64,000 nt of DNA from Arcobacter sp. CECT 8985. Its GTDB lineage: Bacteria > Campylobacterota > Campylobacteria > Campylobacterales > Arcobacteraceae. The DNA lies in the NCBI RefSeq assembly GCF_004116495.1, contig NZ_PDKC01000006.1, positions 33,679 to 97,678 of the forward strand, in the 5' to 3' direction. Shown here in pieces: positions 1 to 9,213 of the stretch; positions within the stretch are counted from its first letter, which is position 1; every line of letters begins with the position of its first letter. The notes under the pieces were generated by a model. That model saw nothing but the letters and a program-made list of their open reading frames with translations, was not told the DNA's origin and ran no database searches. The translations under genes and the position numbers were made by a program.

Positions 1-1
1 A

Positions 2-418
2 GCAGGTATTGTTGAAATTGTTACAAAAAGACATTCAAAGGAAAATTTAGACTTATCTGCACTTTTAGAAAATATTGATACAGAAGAATACTTAAAATTA
101 TCTTATAGAAATGGGGAATATGTTAAATCATCTTGTGATTTTCATTTAAATTTAGCTGCATTAAGTGAAAATGAGTTTTTAATTAATGCACTTAAACCTT
201 TAATCCCTTTAAGTATCCTTGCTGCTTTAATTTATGAAGATGAAAATACAGATTTCTCTTCATATGATGAACATAGAGTTTTAATTGAGACAATTAAAAG
301 CAATAATGTTAGTAATGCAAAAAATGTTATGCTAGAACATTTAGACCATTGCCTTGATATTTTAGATTTTAATTTAGATACAATTAATAAAAAGAATAAA
401 TTTCTTTTTGCTAACTAA
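2..418 (+). CDS. GntR-family regulator, FCD domain (5' truncated by window edge)
   Basis: The open frame enters from the left edge and ends at TAA 416-418, giving about 138 C-terminal residues. The translation looks like the all-helical FCD ligand-binding domain of FadR-type GntR regulators: a D-F-H-x-x-L block (SCDFHLNLAAL), then DEHRVLIETI, then the closing AKNVMLEHLDHCLDIL helix. Its spaced Asp/His residues are the usual metal/effector ligands of this fold. The DNA-binding winged helix lies outside the window. It sits directly upstream of the allantoin genes on the same strand, with two palindromes of the kind GntR/FCD proteins bind in the gap. I infer a local regulator responding to a purine-catabolism intermediate; the ligand cannot be read from sequence. 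Confidence 0.8.
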   Translation, partial: AGIVEIVTKRHSKENLDLSALLENIDTEEYLKLSYRNGEYVKSSCDFHLNLAALSENEFLINALKPLIPLSILAALIYEDENTDFSSYDEHRVLIETIKSNNVSNAKNVMLEHLDHCLDILDFNLDTINKKNKFLFAN

Positions 419-467
419 TTATTTTTATTACCTATCTTTAAAACAAATGTATAAAAAATAAACAAAG

Positions 468-492
468 ATTGTAGACAATCATTGTAGACAAT
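468..492. promoter_or_regulatory. Two tandem 12-bp palindromes, probable GntR operator
   Basis: ATTGTAGACAAT occurs at 468-479 and again, identical, at 481-492. Each is a dyad ATTGT-N2-ACAAT, with centres 13 bp apart. FCD-type GntR proteins typically bind TTGT-N2-ACAA-like sites, and a GntR gene ends just upstream. The pair lies just upstream of an extended -10 at 494-502, so occupancy should block transcription of the allantoin genes. Confidence 0.65.
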
Positions 493-493
493 C

Positions 494-502
494 TGATAAA
501 AT
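494..502 (+). promoter_or_regulatory. Extended -10 promoter of the allantoin operon
   Basis: TGATAAAAT matches an extended -10 (TGn + TAAAAT) and abuts the second palindrome. Transcription would start near 509, leaving a leader of about 45 nt before the chosen puuE start at 555. There is no convincing -35, which is usual in this group. Confidence 0.45.
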
Positions 503-554
503 AATCTCATAAATAAATTTAAAAAGTGATTTTTACTTTTTTATGAGAGATAAA

Positions 555-1472
555 ATGAATAATAACAACTACCCTAGAGATTTAATCGGTTACTCAAATG
601 AACCAATAAATCCAAAATGGCCAAACAATGCAAAAGTTGCACTTCAATTTGTATTAAATTATGAAGAAGGTGCAGAAAACTGCATTCTACATGGAGATGA
701 AGCTTCAGAAGTATTTCTTTCAGAAATGAACAACCCACAAGCTTTTATAGGACAAAGACACAAATCAATGGAGTCATTATATGAATATGGCTCAAGAGTT
801 GGGGTGTGGAGAATCTTAGAACTTTTCAAAGATTTTGATATCCCTGTTACAATCTTCGCTGTAGCAATGGCAGTTGCTAGAAATCCTAAACTTGCTGAAT
901 ACCTTGCCCTTAACAACTATGATATATGTTCACACGGTTATAGATGGATAAACTATCAAACAATTGAAGAGTCTATTGAAAGAGATCACCTTTATAAAAG
1001 TATTGAAATATTAGAAAAAATGTTTGGTACTAGACCACTTGGTTGGTACACAGGACGTGATAGTGAAAATACCAGAAAGATAGTTGTTGAAGAGGGTGGC
1101 TTTTTATATGACAGTGATGCATATAATGATGATTTACCATATTTTGCACCAGAAATTACTACAACAGAACACTTAGTAATTCCATATACAATGGATAACA
1201 ATGACATGAGATTTATTTTTGGAGGATTTACTCATAGTAACCAGTTTTATAATTACCTAAAAGATAGTTTTGATGCTTTATACCTAGAAGGAAATAAGTC
1301 TCCTAAAATGATGAATATTGGAATGCACTGTAGAATATTAGGGAAACCTGGGCGAATCATGGCTATGAGAAGATTCTTAGAATATGTAAAAGGATTTGAT
1401 GATGTTTGGTTTGCAACAAGAGGTGAAATTGCAAATCATTGGATTAATAATTTTGGAAATAAAGGAAAATAA
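555..1472 (+). CDS. puuE: Allantoinase, PuuE type (polysaccharide-deacetylase fold)
   Basis: Hydrolyses allantoin to allantoate in the cytosol. About 305 residues. The N-terminus YPRDLIGYSNEP and the block FVLNYEEGAENCILHGD are typical of PuuE, the allantoinase derived from the NodB/polysaccharide-deacetylase fold rather than the amidohydrolase AllB. ICSHGYRW and GWYTGRDSENTRK are further family blocks. PuuE is described as metal-independent, and the NodB metal triad is not evident here. An in-frame ATG exists at 543, but the one at 555 has GAGAG at 545-549 upstream and gives the family N-terminus. The stop overlaps the next start by 1 nt (TAATG), so it is translationally linked to allantoicase. 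First gene of the operon behind the tandem palindromes. Confidence 0.9.
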   Translation: MNNNNYPRDLIGYSNEPINPKWPNNAKVALQFVLNYEEGAENCILHGDEASEVFLSEMNNPQAFIGQRHKSMESLYEYGSRVGVWRILELFKDFDIPVTIFAVAMAVARNPKLAEYLALNNYDICSHGYRWINYQTIEESIERDHLYKSIEILEKMFGTRPLGWYTGRDSENTRKIVVEEGGFLYDSDAYNDDLPYFAPEITTTEHLVIPYTMDNNDMRFIFGGFTHSNQFYNYLKDSFDALYLEGNKSPKMMNIGMHCRILGKPGRIMAMRRFLEYVKGFDDVWFATRGEIANHWINNFGNKGK

Positions 1473-2470
1473 TGACAAATGTAGCAAGTTGTGAATTAGG
1501 TGCAGAAGTAATTTATACAACAGATGAATTTTTTGCAAGTGCAAATAGAATGTTAGTGGAAACTGAAGCTGTATTTAAAGATGAGTTTGATGATAATGGT
1601 CACTGGATGGATGGTTGGGAGACTAGAAGAAGAAGAGATGGTGGAAATGATTATTGTATTATCAAACTAGGAAACCTTTCAAAAATCAACTCATTTTTAG
1701 TTGATACTTCACACTTTAGAGGAAACTACCCTTTAGCTGTTTCAATAAAAGGTTATTGTGGAAAAAATAAAGATGATAAAACATTTTTAAAAGAGATTGA
1801 TAGTGTTGAATGGGTTGAGTTATTAACTCAAAGTGATTTACAAGGAAATACTAAACATGACTTTGATTCACTTTCTCAAACTGAATTAACTCATCTAAGA
1901 GTTGATATTTACCCAGATGGTGGAATTGCAAGATTTAAAGCATTTGGTGAAATCTGTTTTGATGAAAAACTTTATGAGCAAGAAAATATCAATGTAGCTT
2001 CTATGAGAAATGGAGCAAGAGCGGTTTATACAAACAACGAATTCTTTGGTCCTTTAAGAAATATCTTAAAAGATAATGAAGCTATTAATATGGGTGATGG
2101 TTGGGAGACTAGAAGAAGAAGAGAACCAGGATTTGACTGGGGAATTATCGAATTAGCTAAGCCTGCAATTATTGATAATGTAATGATTGATACAAACTTT
2201 TTCAAAGGAAATTTTGCAGATAAATTTTCAATGAGTGCTGCATATTTAGAAGATACAACAGATAGTTCAGTTGTAACACAAAGTATGTTTTGGGAAGAGT
2301 TAGTAGAACCTCAAAAATTATCTATGCATAGTAAACATTATTATGATAAAAGCTTTTTGAAACATCAAAAACCAGTAACTCATATTAGAGTAAATATTTT
2401 TCCAGATGGTGGAATTTCAAGACTTAAATTATTTGGAAAATTTGTAAAAAAAGAAGATATTAAGGCTTAA
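1472..2470 (+). CDS. alc: Allantoicase
   Basis: Converts allantoate to ureidoglycolate plus urea. 332 residues, the usual length, built from two homologous allantoicase repeats (about 5-165 and 170-325). Each repeat carries the family block DGWETRRRR followed by an IIKLG or IIELA strand, an (I/V)DT-x-x-F-(R/K)-GN block and a closing H-(L/I)-RV-(D/N)-I-(Y/F)-PDGGI-(A/S)-R block. The start overlaps the puuE stop, with AAAGGA at 1461-1466 as ribosome site. With the next gene one base after its stop, it forms a tightly coupled puuE-alc-allA unit. Using allantoicase means nitrogen leaves as urea rather than ammonia; no urease is visible in the window. Confidence 0.93.
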   Translation: MTNVASCELGAEVIYTTDEFFASANRMLVETEAVFKDEFDDNGHWMDGWETRRRRDGGNDYCIIKLGNLSKINSFLVDTSHFRGNYPLAVSIKGYCGKNKDDKTFLKEIDSVEWVELLTQSDLQGNTKHDFDSLSQTELTHLRVDIYPDGGIARFKAFGEICFDEKLYEQENINVASMRNGARAVYTNNEFFGPLRNILKDNEAINMGDGWETRRRREPGFDWGIIELAKPAIIDNVMIDTNFFKGNFADKFSMSAAYLEDTTDSSVVTQSMFWEELVEPQKLSMHSKHYYDKSFLKHQKPVTHIRVNIFPDGGISRLKLFGKFVKKEDIKA

Positions 2471-2471
2471 A

Positions 2472-2990
2472 ATGAGAGTTGAACTAAAACCAAAACTATT
2501 AACTGATGAATCTTTTAAAAAATTCGGAGAAGTTATTTGTACTGAAAATAGAGATTCAAAGATTATAAATGACGGGTATGCACAGAAGTTTTATGAACTT
2601 TGTGTAATGGATGCAAATGAAAAAGGTGGAAGTTCAACTTTACATATTTATGTAGCGAAAAATAGGGAGTTTCCACTACATATAAATATGCTAGAAAAAC
2701 ATCCAAGTTTTTCTCAAACTTTTATGCCAAGAAGTAAAGAGCCTTTTTTAGTTGTAGTTGCATTGGGTGATGATAAACCTGATTTATCAACAATTGAAGC
2801 TTTTTATACAAATGGAAACCAAGGAGTTTTTTATAATAGAGGTGTGTGGCATTTTCCATTAATTAGTCTAAAAAATAATGAACAATTTATCGTTATTGAT
2901 AGAGCGGATAATAAAACAGAAGAACAAAAGATTGTTGAATGTATTGAATATAATATAGAAGAAGAATCTATATATTTATTGGAGGAATAA
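2472..2990 (+). CDS. allA: Ureidoglycolate lyase (AllA family)
   Basis: Splits ureidoglycolate into glyoxylate and urea, the last step of the allantoate pathway. 172 residues, the normal size for this cupin-fold family. Recognised from the N-terminus LLTDESFKKFGEVI, the F-x-L-H-I-x-M-LEKHPSFSQTF block (cupin metal/active-site strand), and FYNRGVWHFPLI near residue 120. It starts 1 nt after allantoicase, so it belongs to the same transcript. The glyoxylate it makes is the substrate of malate synthase G encoded further down. Its 3' end doubles as a strong Shine-Dalgarno (GGAGG 2981-2985) for a micro-ORF beginning at 2992. Confidence 0.9.
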   Translation: MRVELKPKLLTDESFKKFGEVICTENRDSKIINDGYAQKFYELCVMDANEKGGSSTLHIYVAKNREFPLHINMLEKHPSFSQTFMPRSKEPFLVVVALGDDKPDLSTIEAFYTNGNQGVFYNRGVWHFPLISLKNNEQFIVIDRADNKTEEQKIVECIEYNIEEESIYLLEE

Positions 2991-2991
2991 T

Positions 2992-3021
2992 ATGTTAGAA
3001 CTTAAGAGTAAGCCACCATAA
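2992..3021 (+). other. Micro-ORF MLELKSKPP in the allA-permease gap
   Basis: ATG at 2992 sits six nt after GGAGG (2981-2985), an unusually good ribosome site, and encodes MLELKSKPP before TAA at 3019-3021. The tail with two prolines is of the sort that can slow ribosomes. A perfect hairpin begins 1 nt after the stop. It may be a leader peptide controlling the downstream permease, or a degraded gene start. I do not recognise a homologous protein. Confidence 0.35.
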
Positions 3022-3022
3022 A

Positions 3023-3064
3023 GACTTTTTTATTTCAATATTTTAATATTTCCATAAAAAAGTC
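3023..3064 (+). promoter_or_regulatory. Perfect 11-bp hairpin in the permease leader
   Basis: GACTTTTTTAT at 3023-3033 pairs exactly with ATAAAAAAGTC at 3054-3064 across a 20-nt AT-rich loop. There is no T-run after it, so it is a poor intrinsic terminator. Placed immediately after the micro-ORF stop, it could be an attenuation, RNA-processing or mRNA-stability element between allA and the permease. Confidence 0.4.
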
Positions 3065-3114
3065 ATAAACGCCAACGTGATTATATAAAAAGAAATATTA
3101 AAAAGAGGAATTTT

Positions 3115-3132
3115 ATGAATATTAAAGCTTAG
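3115..3132 (+). other. Second micro-ORF MNIKA
   Basis: ATG at 3115 follows AGAGGA (3104-3109) with a 5-nt gap and encodes MNIKA, ending at TAG 3130-3132. It lies 77 nt upstream of the permease start. The rest of the leader (3133-3208) holds a weak CACTA/TAGTG inverted pair and no other recognisable signal. Confidence 0.25.
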
Positions 3133-3208
3133 TTTTCACTATAAAATAGTTATTTCCAATAATTTTTTGTAGTGGATTTACTGTACGTAACATTAGGGAA
3201 GAAAAATA

Positions 3209-4633
3209 ATGATTAATGATGTAAATAAGGACTCTTTATCTCCTACAAAAAAGAGTGATAAAAATTGGAATTGGTTTGAGGTGTCTAATATTTGGGCAAA
3301 TGATATACAAAGTCTATTTGGGTATACATTAGTTGCCTCACTTTTTATTAGTTATGGTGTGTCTGGGTGGACAGCATTTATTGCATTGATTTTTGCTGGA
3401 TTATTAGTTACTTTTTTTGTAAATATATCTGGAAAAGCTGGAGTTGATTATGGAATACCATATCCTGTTTTAGCACGTTCAAGTATGGGAATTAATGGAG
3501 CAAAATTATCTGCGATAATAAGAGCAGTTGTGGCAGTATTTTGGTTTGGTGTTCAAACATATTTTGCTTCAACTGCCCTTCATCTTTTAATAACAGCTTC
3601 TACAGGCATAGAGTTAAAAGCAACATTTTTAGGAATTGATGCAATAGGTTGGTTATCATTTTTTGTAGTATGGATACTTCAAATGGTAATCTTCTCAAAA
3701 GGAATGGATTGGGTATCGAAGTTTTTAAATTTTGCTGCTCCATTTGTTTATATTGTAATGATAGGCCTTTTAATTGTACTATGGAATGAATCAGATGGAC
3801 AACTATTTAGTGAAGCAAATAATATTTTTTCAAGTAGCAAATCAACATTAAGTACTGAAATACATGGTTTTTTTGCAATTGTAGGAACTATGATTGCTTA
3901 TTTTGCTGCTGTTATGATTAATTTTAGTGATTTTTCTAGGTATTCAAAAGATAATAAGTCAATGATAGTTGGAAATCTTGTGGGACTTCCTTTTAATATG
4001 GTTTTCTTTTCAGCTTTAGCACTTTTAATTACAGCAGGTTCAGTTGTAGTATTTGGTGAAAAATTAACAAATCCTATGGATATCGTTGAAAAAGCAGATA
4101 GTACAGTTTTAAGTTTAATTGCTGCAATTACATTTTTTATGGCAACTGTTGGAATTAATTTAGTTGCTAATTTTATTCCAGCTGTTAATGGTATATCAAA
4201 TCTTGCACCTAAAAAACTCTCATTTAAAAAATCAGGATTTATCACTTCTTTATTTGCACTTATTATTGGTGGTTTTTGGGTAAGTTTTATTTCAAAAGTA
4301 GGAATTAGTCCAATAGTTAATACATTAGGTGCAACATTAGCTCCATTATATGGAATCTTGGTAGTTGATTATTATATTATAAAAAAACAAAAATTAGATA
4401 TAGATTCTTTATATGATGAATCATATGAAAGTTTATATTATTATGAAAATGGTTGGAATAAAAATACAATGATTGCATTTGTTATAGGTGCAGTTTTTTC
4501 AATTTGTACAGTTTGGGTAGATGCATTAAGTAGTTTAAATGGTTATGGATGGATTATTGGTGCAATCTTGGGAGGCTTTATTTACTACTCAACAAAATTA
4601 TTTTCAATAAATAGACAGTTAGTATATAATTAA
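3209..4633 (+). CDS. NCS1-family permease, probable allantoin/nucleobase transporter
   Basis: Imports a purine-breakdown compound across the inner membrane by H+ or Na+ symport. 474 residues with about 12 hydrophobic segments. NCS1 hallmarks are visible: [14 protein letters not shown] near residue 30, the [14 protein letters not shown] block near 85 (the conserved substrate-site loop), and [19 protein letters not shown] near 240. It follows the allantoin-degrading genes and lies 14 nt before malate synthase, so allantoin is the likeliest cargo, as for PucI. Uracil, cytosine or hydantoin transport cannot be excluded within this family. The start at 3209 has GGGAAGAAA upstream. Confidence 0.8.
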   Translation: MINDVNKDSLSPTKKSDKNWNWFEVSNIWANDIQSLFGYTLVASLFISYGVSGWTAFIALIFAGLLVTFFVNISGKAGVDYGIPYPVLARSSMGINGAKLSAIIRAVVAVFWFGVQTYFASTALHLLITASTGIELKATFLGIDAIGWLSFFVVWILQMVIFSKGMDWVSKFLNFAAPFVYIVMIGLLIVLWNESDGQLFSEANNIFSSSKSTLSTEIHGFFAIVGTMIAYFAAVMINFSDFSRYSKDNKSMIVGNLVGLPFNMVFFSALALLITAGSVVVFGEKLTNPMDIVEKADSTVLSLIAAITFFMATVGINLVANFIPAVNGISNLAPKKLSFKKSGFITSLFALIIGGFWVSFISKVGISPIVNTLGATLAPLYGILVVDYYIIKKQKLDIDSLYDESYESLYYYENGWNKNTMIAFVIGAVFSICTVWVDALSSLNGYGWIIGAILGGFIYYSTKLFSINRQLVYN

Positions 4634-4647
4634 AAAGGAGAATAGGG

Positions 4648-6804
4648 ATGTATAAACAAATTAACAATTTAAATGTGGATGATAAACTTTTTTCTTTAAT
4701 AAATGAAGAAATTCTTCCTCAAACAACTTTAAATAAAGATGAATTTTGGAAAACTTTTGAGAATATTATTGAGGAGTTAACTCCTCAAAATAGAGCACTT
4801 TTATCAAAAAGAGATGAAATTCAAGAGCAAATTGATTCTTGGCATAAAACAAATAAATATGAACAAAATAATCTTGAAGAGTATAAAAACTTTTTAAAAC
4901 AGATTGGTTATTTAATTGAAGAAAAAGAGAACTTCAAAGTAGAAACACAAAATGTAGATGAAGAGATAAAACTTCAAGCTGGACCACAATTAGTAGTTCC
5001 TGTTAAAAATGCTAGATTTGCTTTAAATGCAGCAAATGCTAGATGGGGAAGTTTATATAATGCTTTATATGGAACTGATGTAATTCCAACAGATGGTGAA
5101 CTACTTATTACAAAAGAGTACAATGAAAAAAGAGGAAAAGCAGTTGTAACTTATGCAAAAGAGCATTTAGATACAGTTGCACCACTTAAAGAGGGAAGCC
5201 ATAAAGATGCTATCTCTTACAAAATTGTAGATGGAAAATTAGAAGTGACACTTCAAAACACTACTACAACTTTAGAAAATACATCAAAACTAATTGCATA
5301 CGAAGGTGAAAAAGAAAACCCAAGAGCATTAGTATTTAAAAACAACAATCTTCATGTAATAGTTGAGTTTGACAAAGAAAGCTTTATTGGAAAACTTGAT
5401 CTTGCTGGTATCAAAGATGTAGTTGTAGAAGCAGCAGTTTCAACAATTATGGATTGTGAAGACTCAATTGCAGCAGTAGATGCCCAAGATAAAGTTGAAG
5501 TTTATAGAAACTGGTTTGGTCTTATGAAAGGTGATTTAGAAGATAGTTTTGAAAAGGGTGGAAAAACAGTTACTAGAAAATTAAACTCTGATAGAAAATA
5601 TAAAACTTTAGATGACAAAGAATTAATTTTACATGGAAGAAGTCTACTTTTCATTAGAAATGTTGGTCATCTTATGACAAATCCAGCTATTTTGGATAAA
5701 GATGGAAATGAAGTATTTGAAGGGATTATGGATTGTATGCTTACAACTTTAGCTGCAATTCCAGATTTAACTAATAAAAATGAGAAGAGAAATAGTAGAA
5801 CAAAATCTATGTATATAGTAAAACCAAAAATGCACGGACCAGAGGAGGTTGCCTTTGCCGTTAAACTATTTGGGAAAGTTGAAAAAGCTTTAAACCTTCC
5901 TGAAAATACTATCAAGATTGGTATTATGGATGAAGAAAGAAGAACAACCATAAACCTAAAAGAGTGTATTAGACAAGCTACTAAAAGAGTTGTATTCATC
6001 AACACAGGATTCTTAGATAGAACAGGTGATGAGATTCATACCTCTATGTTAGCTGGTGCCATGACACCAAAAACAAAAATGAAAAGTGAAACTTGGATAA
6101 AAGCTTATGAAACTTGGAATGTTGATATTGGTTTGGAGTGTGGACTTCAAGGTTTCTCTCAAATTGGAAAAGGGATGTGGGCTATGCCAGATGAGATGGC
6201 TAAAATGATGGATGAAAAAATATCTCACCCAAAATCAGGAGCAAATACTGCTTGGGTACCATCTCCTACCGCTGCAACTTTACATTCTATGCACTATCAT
6301 AAAATAGATGTATTTAGTATTCAAAATGAGCTGAAAGGAAAAAGAAGAGCAACTTTAGATGAGCTTTTAACTATTCCTTTGTTAAATGAGTCTTTATCAA
6401 AAGAGACTATCAAAAATGAGATAGATAATAACTGCCAAAGTATCTTAGGATATGTTGTTAGATGGATTGATGAAGGTATTGGTTGCTCAAAAGTTCCAGA
6501 TATAAACAATGTAGCACTTATGGAAGATAGAGCAACACTTAGAATTTCTTCTCAACATTTAGCAAACTGGATAGAACATGGAATTTGTACAGAAGATGAA
6601 GTATTAGAGTCTTTAAAACAGATGGCAAAAGTAGTTGATAAACAAAATGAAAAAGATGCAAGTTATGAAAACATGGCACCAAATTATGATGGATATGCAT
6701 TTAAAGCTGCAAGTGATTTGATTTTTAAAGGAAAAGCTCAACCTTCAGGTTATACAGAGCCTCTTTTACATAAATATAGAAGAGAATATAAAGAAAATAA
6801 ATAA
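4648..6804 (+). CDS. glcB: Malate synthase G
   Basis: Condenses glyoxylate with acetyl-CoA to give malate. 718 residues, full length for the G isoform (E. coli about 723). Clear blocks are [52 protein letters not shown] (catalytic Arg), [12 protein letters not shown] (Mg-binding Glu) and [16 protein letters not shown] (catalytic Asp). An AAAAGGAG site precedes the start, and the gene is 14 nt after the permease, so it should be co-transcribed. In this setting it is the sink for glyoxylate made by allA, turning allantoin carbon into a TCA intermediate. No isocitrate lyase is in the window, which supports an allantoin or glycolate role over a classical glyoxylate shunt. Confidence 0.95.
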   Translation: MYKQINNLNVDDKLFSLINEEILPQTTLNKDEFWKTFENIIEELTPQNRALLSKRDEIQEQIDSWHKTNKYEQNNLEEYKNFLKQIGYLIEEKENFKVETQNVDEEIKLQAGPQLVVPVKNARFALNAANARWGSLYNALYGTDVIPTDGELLITKEYNEKRGKAVVTYAKEHLDTVAPLKEGSHKDAISYKIVDGKLEVTLQNTTTTLENTSKLIAYEGEKENPRALVFKNNNLHVIVEFDKESFIGKLDLAGIKDVVVEAAVSTIMDCEDSIAAVDAQDKVEVYRNWFGLMKGDLEDSFEKGGKTVTRKLNSDRKYKTLDDKELILHGRSLLFIRNVGHLMTNPAILDKDGNEVFEGIMDCMLTTLAAIPDLTNKNEKRNSRTKSMYIVKPKMHGPEEVAFAVKLFGKVEKALNLPENTIKIGIMDEERRTTINLKECIRQATKRVVFINTGFLDRTGDEIHTSMLAGAMTPKTKMKSETWIKAYETWNVDIGLECGLQGFSQIGKGMWAMPDEMAKMMDEKISHPKSGANTAWVPSPTAATLHSMHYHKIDVFSIQNELKGKRRATLDELLTIPLLNESLSKETIKNEIDNNCQSILGYVVRWIDEGIGCSKVPDINNVALMEDRATLRISSQHLANWIEHGICTEDEVLESLKQMAKVVDKQNEKDASYENMAPNYDGYAFKAASDLIFKGKAQPSGYTEPLLHKYRREYKENK

Positions 6805-6812
6805 CTAATATG

Positions 6813-6829
6813 ACCTACTTGAAGTAGGT
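6813..6829. terminator. Hairpin between convergent glcB and TPR gene
   Basis: ACCTACTT-G-AAGTAGGT forms a stem of at least 6 bp with a small TTGAA loop. AT-rich, T-rich sequence follows on the plus strand, and the minus-strand TPR gene ends at 6835. Likely a bidirectional intrinsic terminator. Confidence 0.6.
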
Positions 6830-6834
6830 TATAT

Positions 6835-8148
6835 TTAATTTTCTTTTTTGAATATTTTTAAAGCGTCTAAAATAATTTGTTTTAATTTTGGGTCTAAGTT
6901 AGTTGCCCAGTTTTGAAGTGCAATTATACTATATCCTTGTCGTAGTGTTGAATACTTTTCTTCCCATTGTTTTAACTCTGTAGAAATATCTTTATTTTCA
7001 ACTGCAAGTTTTAATATTCTTAACATATTATATTCAGCCATAACAGATTTTACATTTGAGTATGTTTCAAAAATAGTATCTACACATTTCTTATCAAACT
7101 CTTTTTTTGAAATTAGATTTACTTCTAACATAGCAAGTAAACTTGCATCATATTTGGGATCAATTTTTAAAGCTTTTTTTAAATTCTCTTCAACTTTTTC
7201 ATACATTCCTAAATCGCTATAAATATATACTAAGTTATTATACACTTCTACGCTTTTAGGATTTAAATCTTTTGCAATTAAAAAATTTTTTAAAGCTAAA
7301 CTATGTTCTTTTTTATAATTATGCGTGCAAGCAAGCCAAGTATATGATGGTTCATAGTTTTCATCATACTGTAATGATTTATGATAGTATTTTATTGCAG
7401 TATCATAATCTTTTATATCTCTTCTGTAGATTTCAGCAATTTTAAAATATGTAACAGCATACTCACCTTCATCAACAAGTTCTATGATTTTTAAATATGT
7501 ATCAATTGATTTTTTATAATCTTTTAAATCAAAATAGTAAACAGTAACCAAAACTTTATATAAATGAATTTTTTTACTTTTTTCTTCAGAATATTTAATT
7601 GTTTTTTTTAAAGTTTCAACTGCTTTATTAAAGTTTTCTCTTTGATATATGTATGAGTATGAAAGAAATTCTAATACCTCTTCGTCAAGTTGATATTTTA
7701 AAAATCTTTCATAATAATTGATTGCTTTTTTAAAATTTTCTAATTTGAAAAAAGCATCGGCAATATATTTTATATAGATGTGATTTGATGGATCTTTTTC
7801 AAAAGAAGTTAATGCGCATTTGATACTTTTTTCATAATATGCATCAATTTCATCATAGTTTTCAAAATTAAGTTCCTCTAAACAAATAGCTAAGTTGTAA
7901 TAAGTTGTTGAATCTTCTTGTGAAAAAGATATTGCTTTTTTAAAAAATATAACTGCATCTTCATAGTCTTCTAATTGCATATAGGAATATCCAATTTTGC
8001 TATATAATAAATAGTTTGTAGGATGAGATATTAGAGCAATTTCTAAATATTTGATAGCTTCTTCATAGTTTTTTTCAAATGAGATTAGTTCGTCAGCTTT
8101 TAAAATAGCTTCTTCTACTTGTATTTCTTCGTCATTATTTAAAATCAT
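6835..8148 (-). CDS. Tetratricopeptide-repeat protein
   Basis: 437 residues with no signal peptide or membrane segment, so probably cytoplasmic. At least eight TPR units are visible from residue 20 to about 345, with the usual W/L-G-Y-A-F-A-P spacing (for example YSKIGYSYMQLEDYEDAVIFF, then YYNLAICLEELNFENYDE). The last 90 residues are helical without clear repeats. TPR arrays hold protein partners together; nothing in the sequence names the partner. It is a single-gene unit, convergent with glcB and divergent from the PhnD-like gene across a 240-nt AT-rich gap. The specific role is unknown. Confidence 0.75.
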   Translation of the reverse strand: MILNNDEEIQVEEAILKADELISFEKNYEEAIKYLEIALISHPTNYLLYSKIGYSYMQLEDYEDAVIFFKKAISFSQEDSTTYYNLAICLEELNFENYDEIDAYYEKSIKCALTSFEKDPSNHIYIKYIADAFFKLENFKKAINYYERFLKYQLDEEVLEFLSYSYIYQRENFNKAVETLKKTIKYSEEKSKKIHLYKVLVTVYYFDLKDYKKSIDTYLKIIELVDEGEYAVTYFKIAEIYRRDIKDYDTAIKYYHKSLQYDENYEPSYTWLACTHNYKKEHSLALKNFLIAKDLNPKSVEVYNNLVYIYSDLGMYEKVEENLKKALKIDPKYDASLLAMLEVNLISKKEFDKKCVDTIFETYSNVKSVMAEYNMLRILKLAVENKDISTELKQWEEKYSTLRQGYSIIALQNWATNLDPKLKQIILDALKIFKKEN

Positions 8149-8350
8149 AATGTACCTTTTAGTTAATGGTTTATATTATTTAAATCTTTTATAATACCAA
8201 AATATTATATAAAAAATAGAATTTATTTTTTTAATATTATTGATGATAAAAAAATTATTATAATTTTAAAATTAATAAAAACTTATGATAAACAAATTTT
8301 AAAAATTATAAGCTTTTAATAAGATATTAATAAAATATAATAATATTATC

Positions 8351-8370
8351 TGTTATAATATTGTCACAAT
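8351..8370 (+). promoter_or_regulatory. Extended -10 promoter overlapped by an 11-bp dyad
   Basis: TGTTATAAT at 8351-8359 is a near-ideal extended -10. It is followed at once by ATTGTCACAAT (8360-8370), a perfect ATTGT-N-ACAAT dyad over the expected transcription start. The same 11-mer occurs in reverse complement at 10829-10839. It is a candidate operator for the PhnD-like/kinase pair. The rest of the gap 8149-8350 is AT-rich with nothing else recognised. Confidence 0.5.
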
Positions 8371-8388
8371 TTTATAAAAAGAGTTATT

Positions 8389-9213
8389 ATGGTACTAAAA
8401 ATAGTGATTTTATCGGTTGTTTTCTTATCAAGTTTTTGTTTTGCTCAAAAAATTCCAATTAAAATAGGTATTGCTCCACACTCTTCAACAAGAGTTATCT
8501 TAAAATCACATCAAGATTTGAGAGTTTTTTTACAAAACTATTTTAAAAGACCTGTTCAAATATTAACTGCAAAGAATTTTACAGAGTTTACTAAGCGTTC
8601 TAATAAAGGAACATTTTATAATTTGATATTAACTTCACCTAATCTTGCAGTTATAGCTAAAAATATAGCTGGATATACTCCTTTGATGACTTATACAAAA
8701 GGATTGTCTACTATTATATTATCAACAAATAAAAATATATTAAAATCAAATCATTTTCCCTTACGAGTAGTGGGGTTAGACCCTGTATCTTTTCCTACAT
8801 TAGATGCTCAAGATTGGTTAGCAAAAAAAGGATTTAAGCAAGGAGAAAAAATAGAATATACCTATACAAGTGCAACAGACAGCTCTATATCTATACTTTT
8901 AAATCACAATGCTGATATGATAATTATGTCTTTGCCAAATTACATAAAATTAATGACAAAAAAAACTAAAAAGCTAGTACATGTACTTTATCAAAGTAAA
9001 CCAAAACCAAGTAGAATTTATCTTGCAAAAGATGCAAATGGAATTAGTGTAAAAGATTGGAAAATAGCACTAAAAGCTTTTAGTAAATCAAAAGAGGGGA
9101 AAAGACACTTAAAAATTACTAAACTTAAAGGATTTAAAGAAGTTGACTCTGAAACTTTAAATAATTTAGATTCTATTGTAGATGAAACAATGAGAAGGTT
9201 ATATAAAAAATGA
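8389..9213 (+). CDS. PhnD-like periplasmic binding protein
   Basis: 274 residues. The N-terminus is a signal peptide (hydrophobic residues 4-15, probable cleavage after CFA at about 19), so the protein is periplasmic. The rest resembles the phosphate/phosphonate-binding PhnD-like family: an early IKIGIAPHSSTR strand, L-x-x-FLQNYFKRPVQI, then a second lobe with VVGLDPVSFPTLDAQDWL and a switch helix. It has no ABC permease or ATPase beside it. Instead its stop overlaps the start of a histidine kinase (ATGA), so I infer it is the ligand-sensing partner of that kinase rather than a transporter component. The ligand cannot be deduced. Confidence 0.75.
   Translation: MVLKIVILSVVFLSSFCFAQKIPIKIGIAPHSSTRVILKSHQDLRVFLQNYFKRPVQILTAKNFTEFTKRSNKGTFYNLILTSPNLAVIAKNIAGYTPLMTYTKGLSTIILSTNKNILKSNHFPLRVVGLDPVSFPTLDAQDWLAKKGFKQGEKIEYTYTSATDSSISILLNHNADMIIMSLPNYIKLMTKKTKKLVHVLYQSKPKPSRIYLAKDANGISVKDWKIALKAFSKSKEGKRHLKITKLKGFKEVDSETLNNLDSIVDETMRRLYKK

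Noticed and set aside
543..554. Upstream ATG as start of the allantoinase
   Set aside because: No ribosome site before it, whereas the ATG at 555 has GAGAG upstream and gives the family N-terminus.
3065..3208. Purine or preQ1-type riboswitch in the permease leader
   Set aside because: None of the conserved core sequences of known purine riboswitches are present; only weak inverted pairs.
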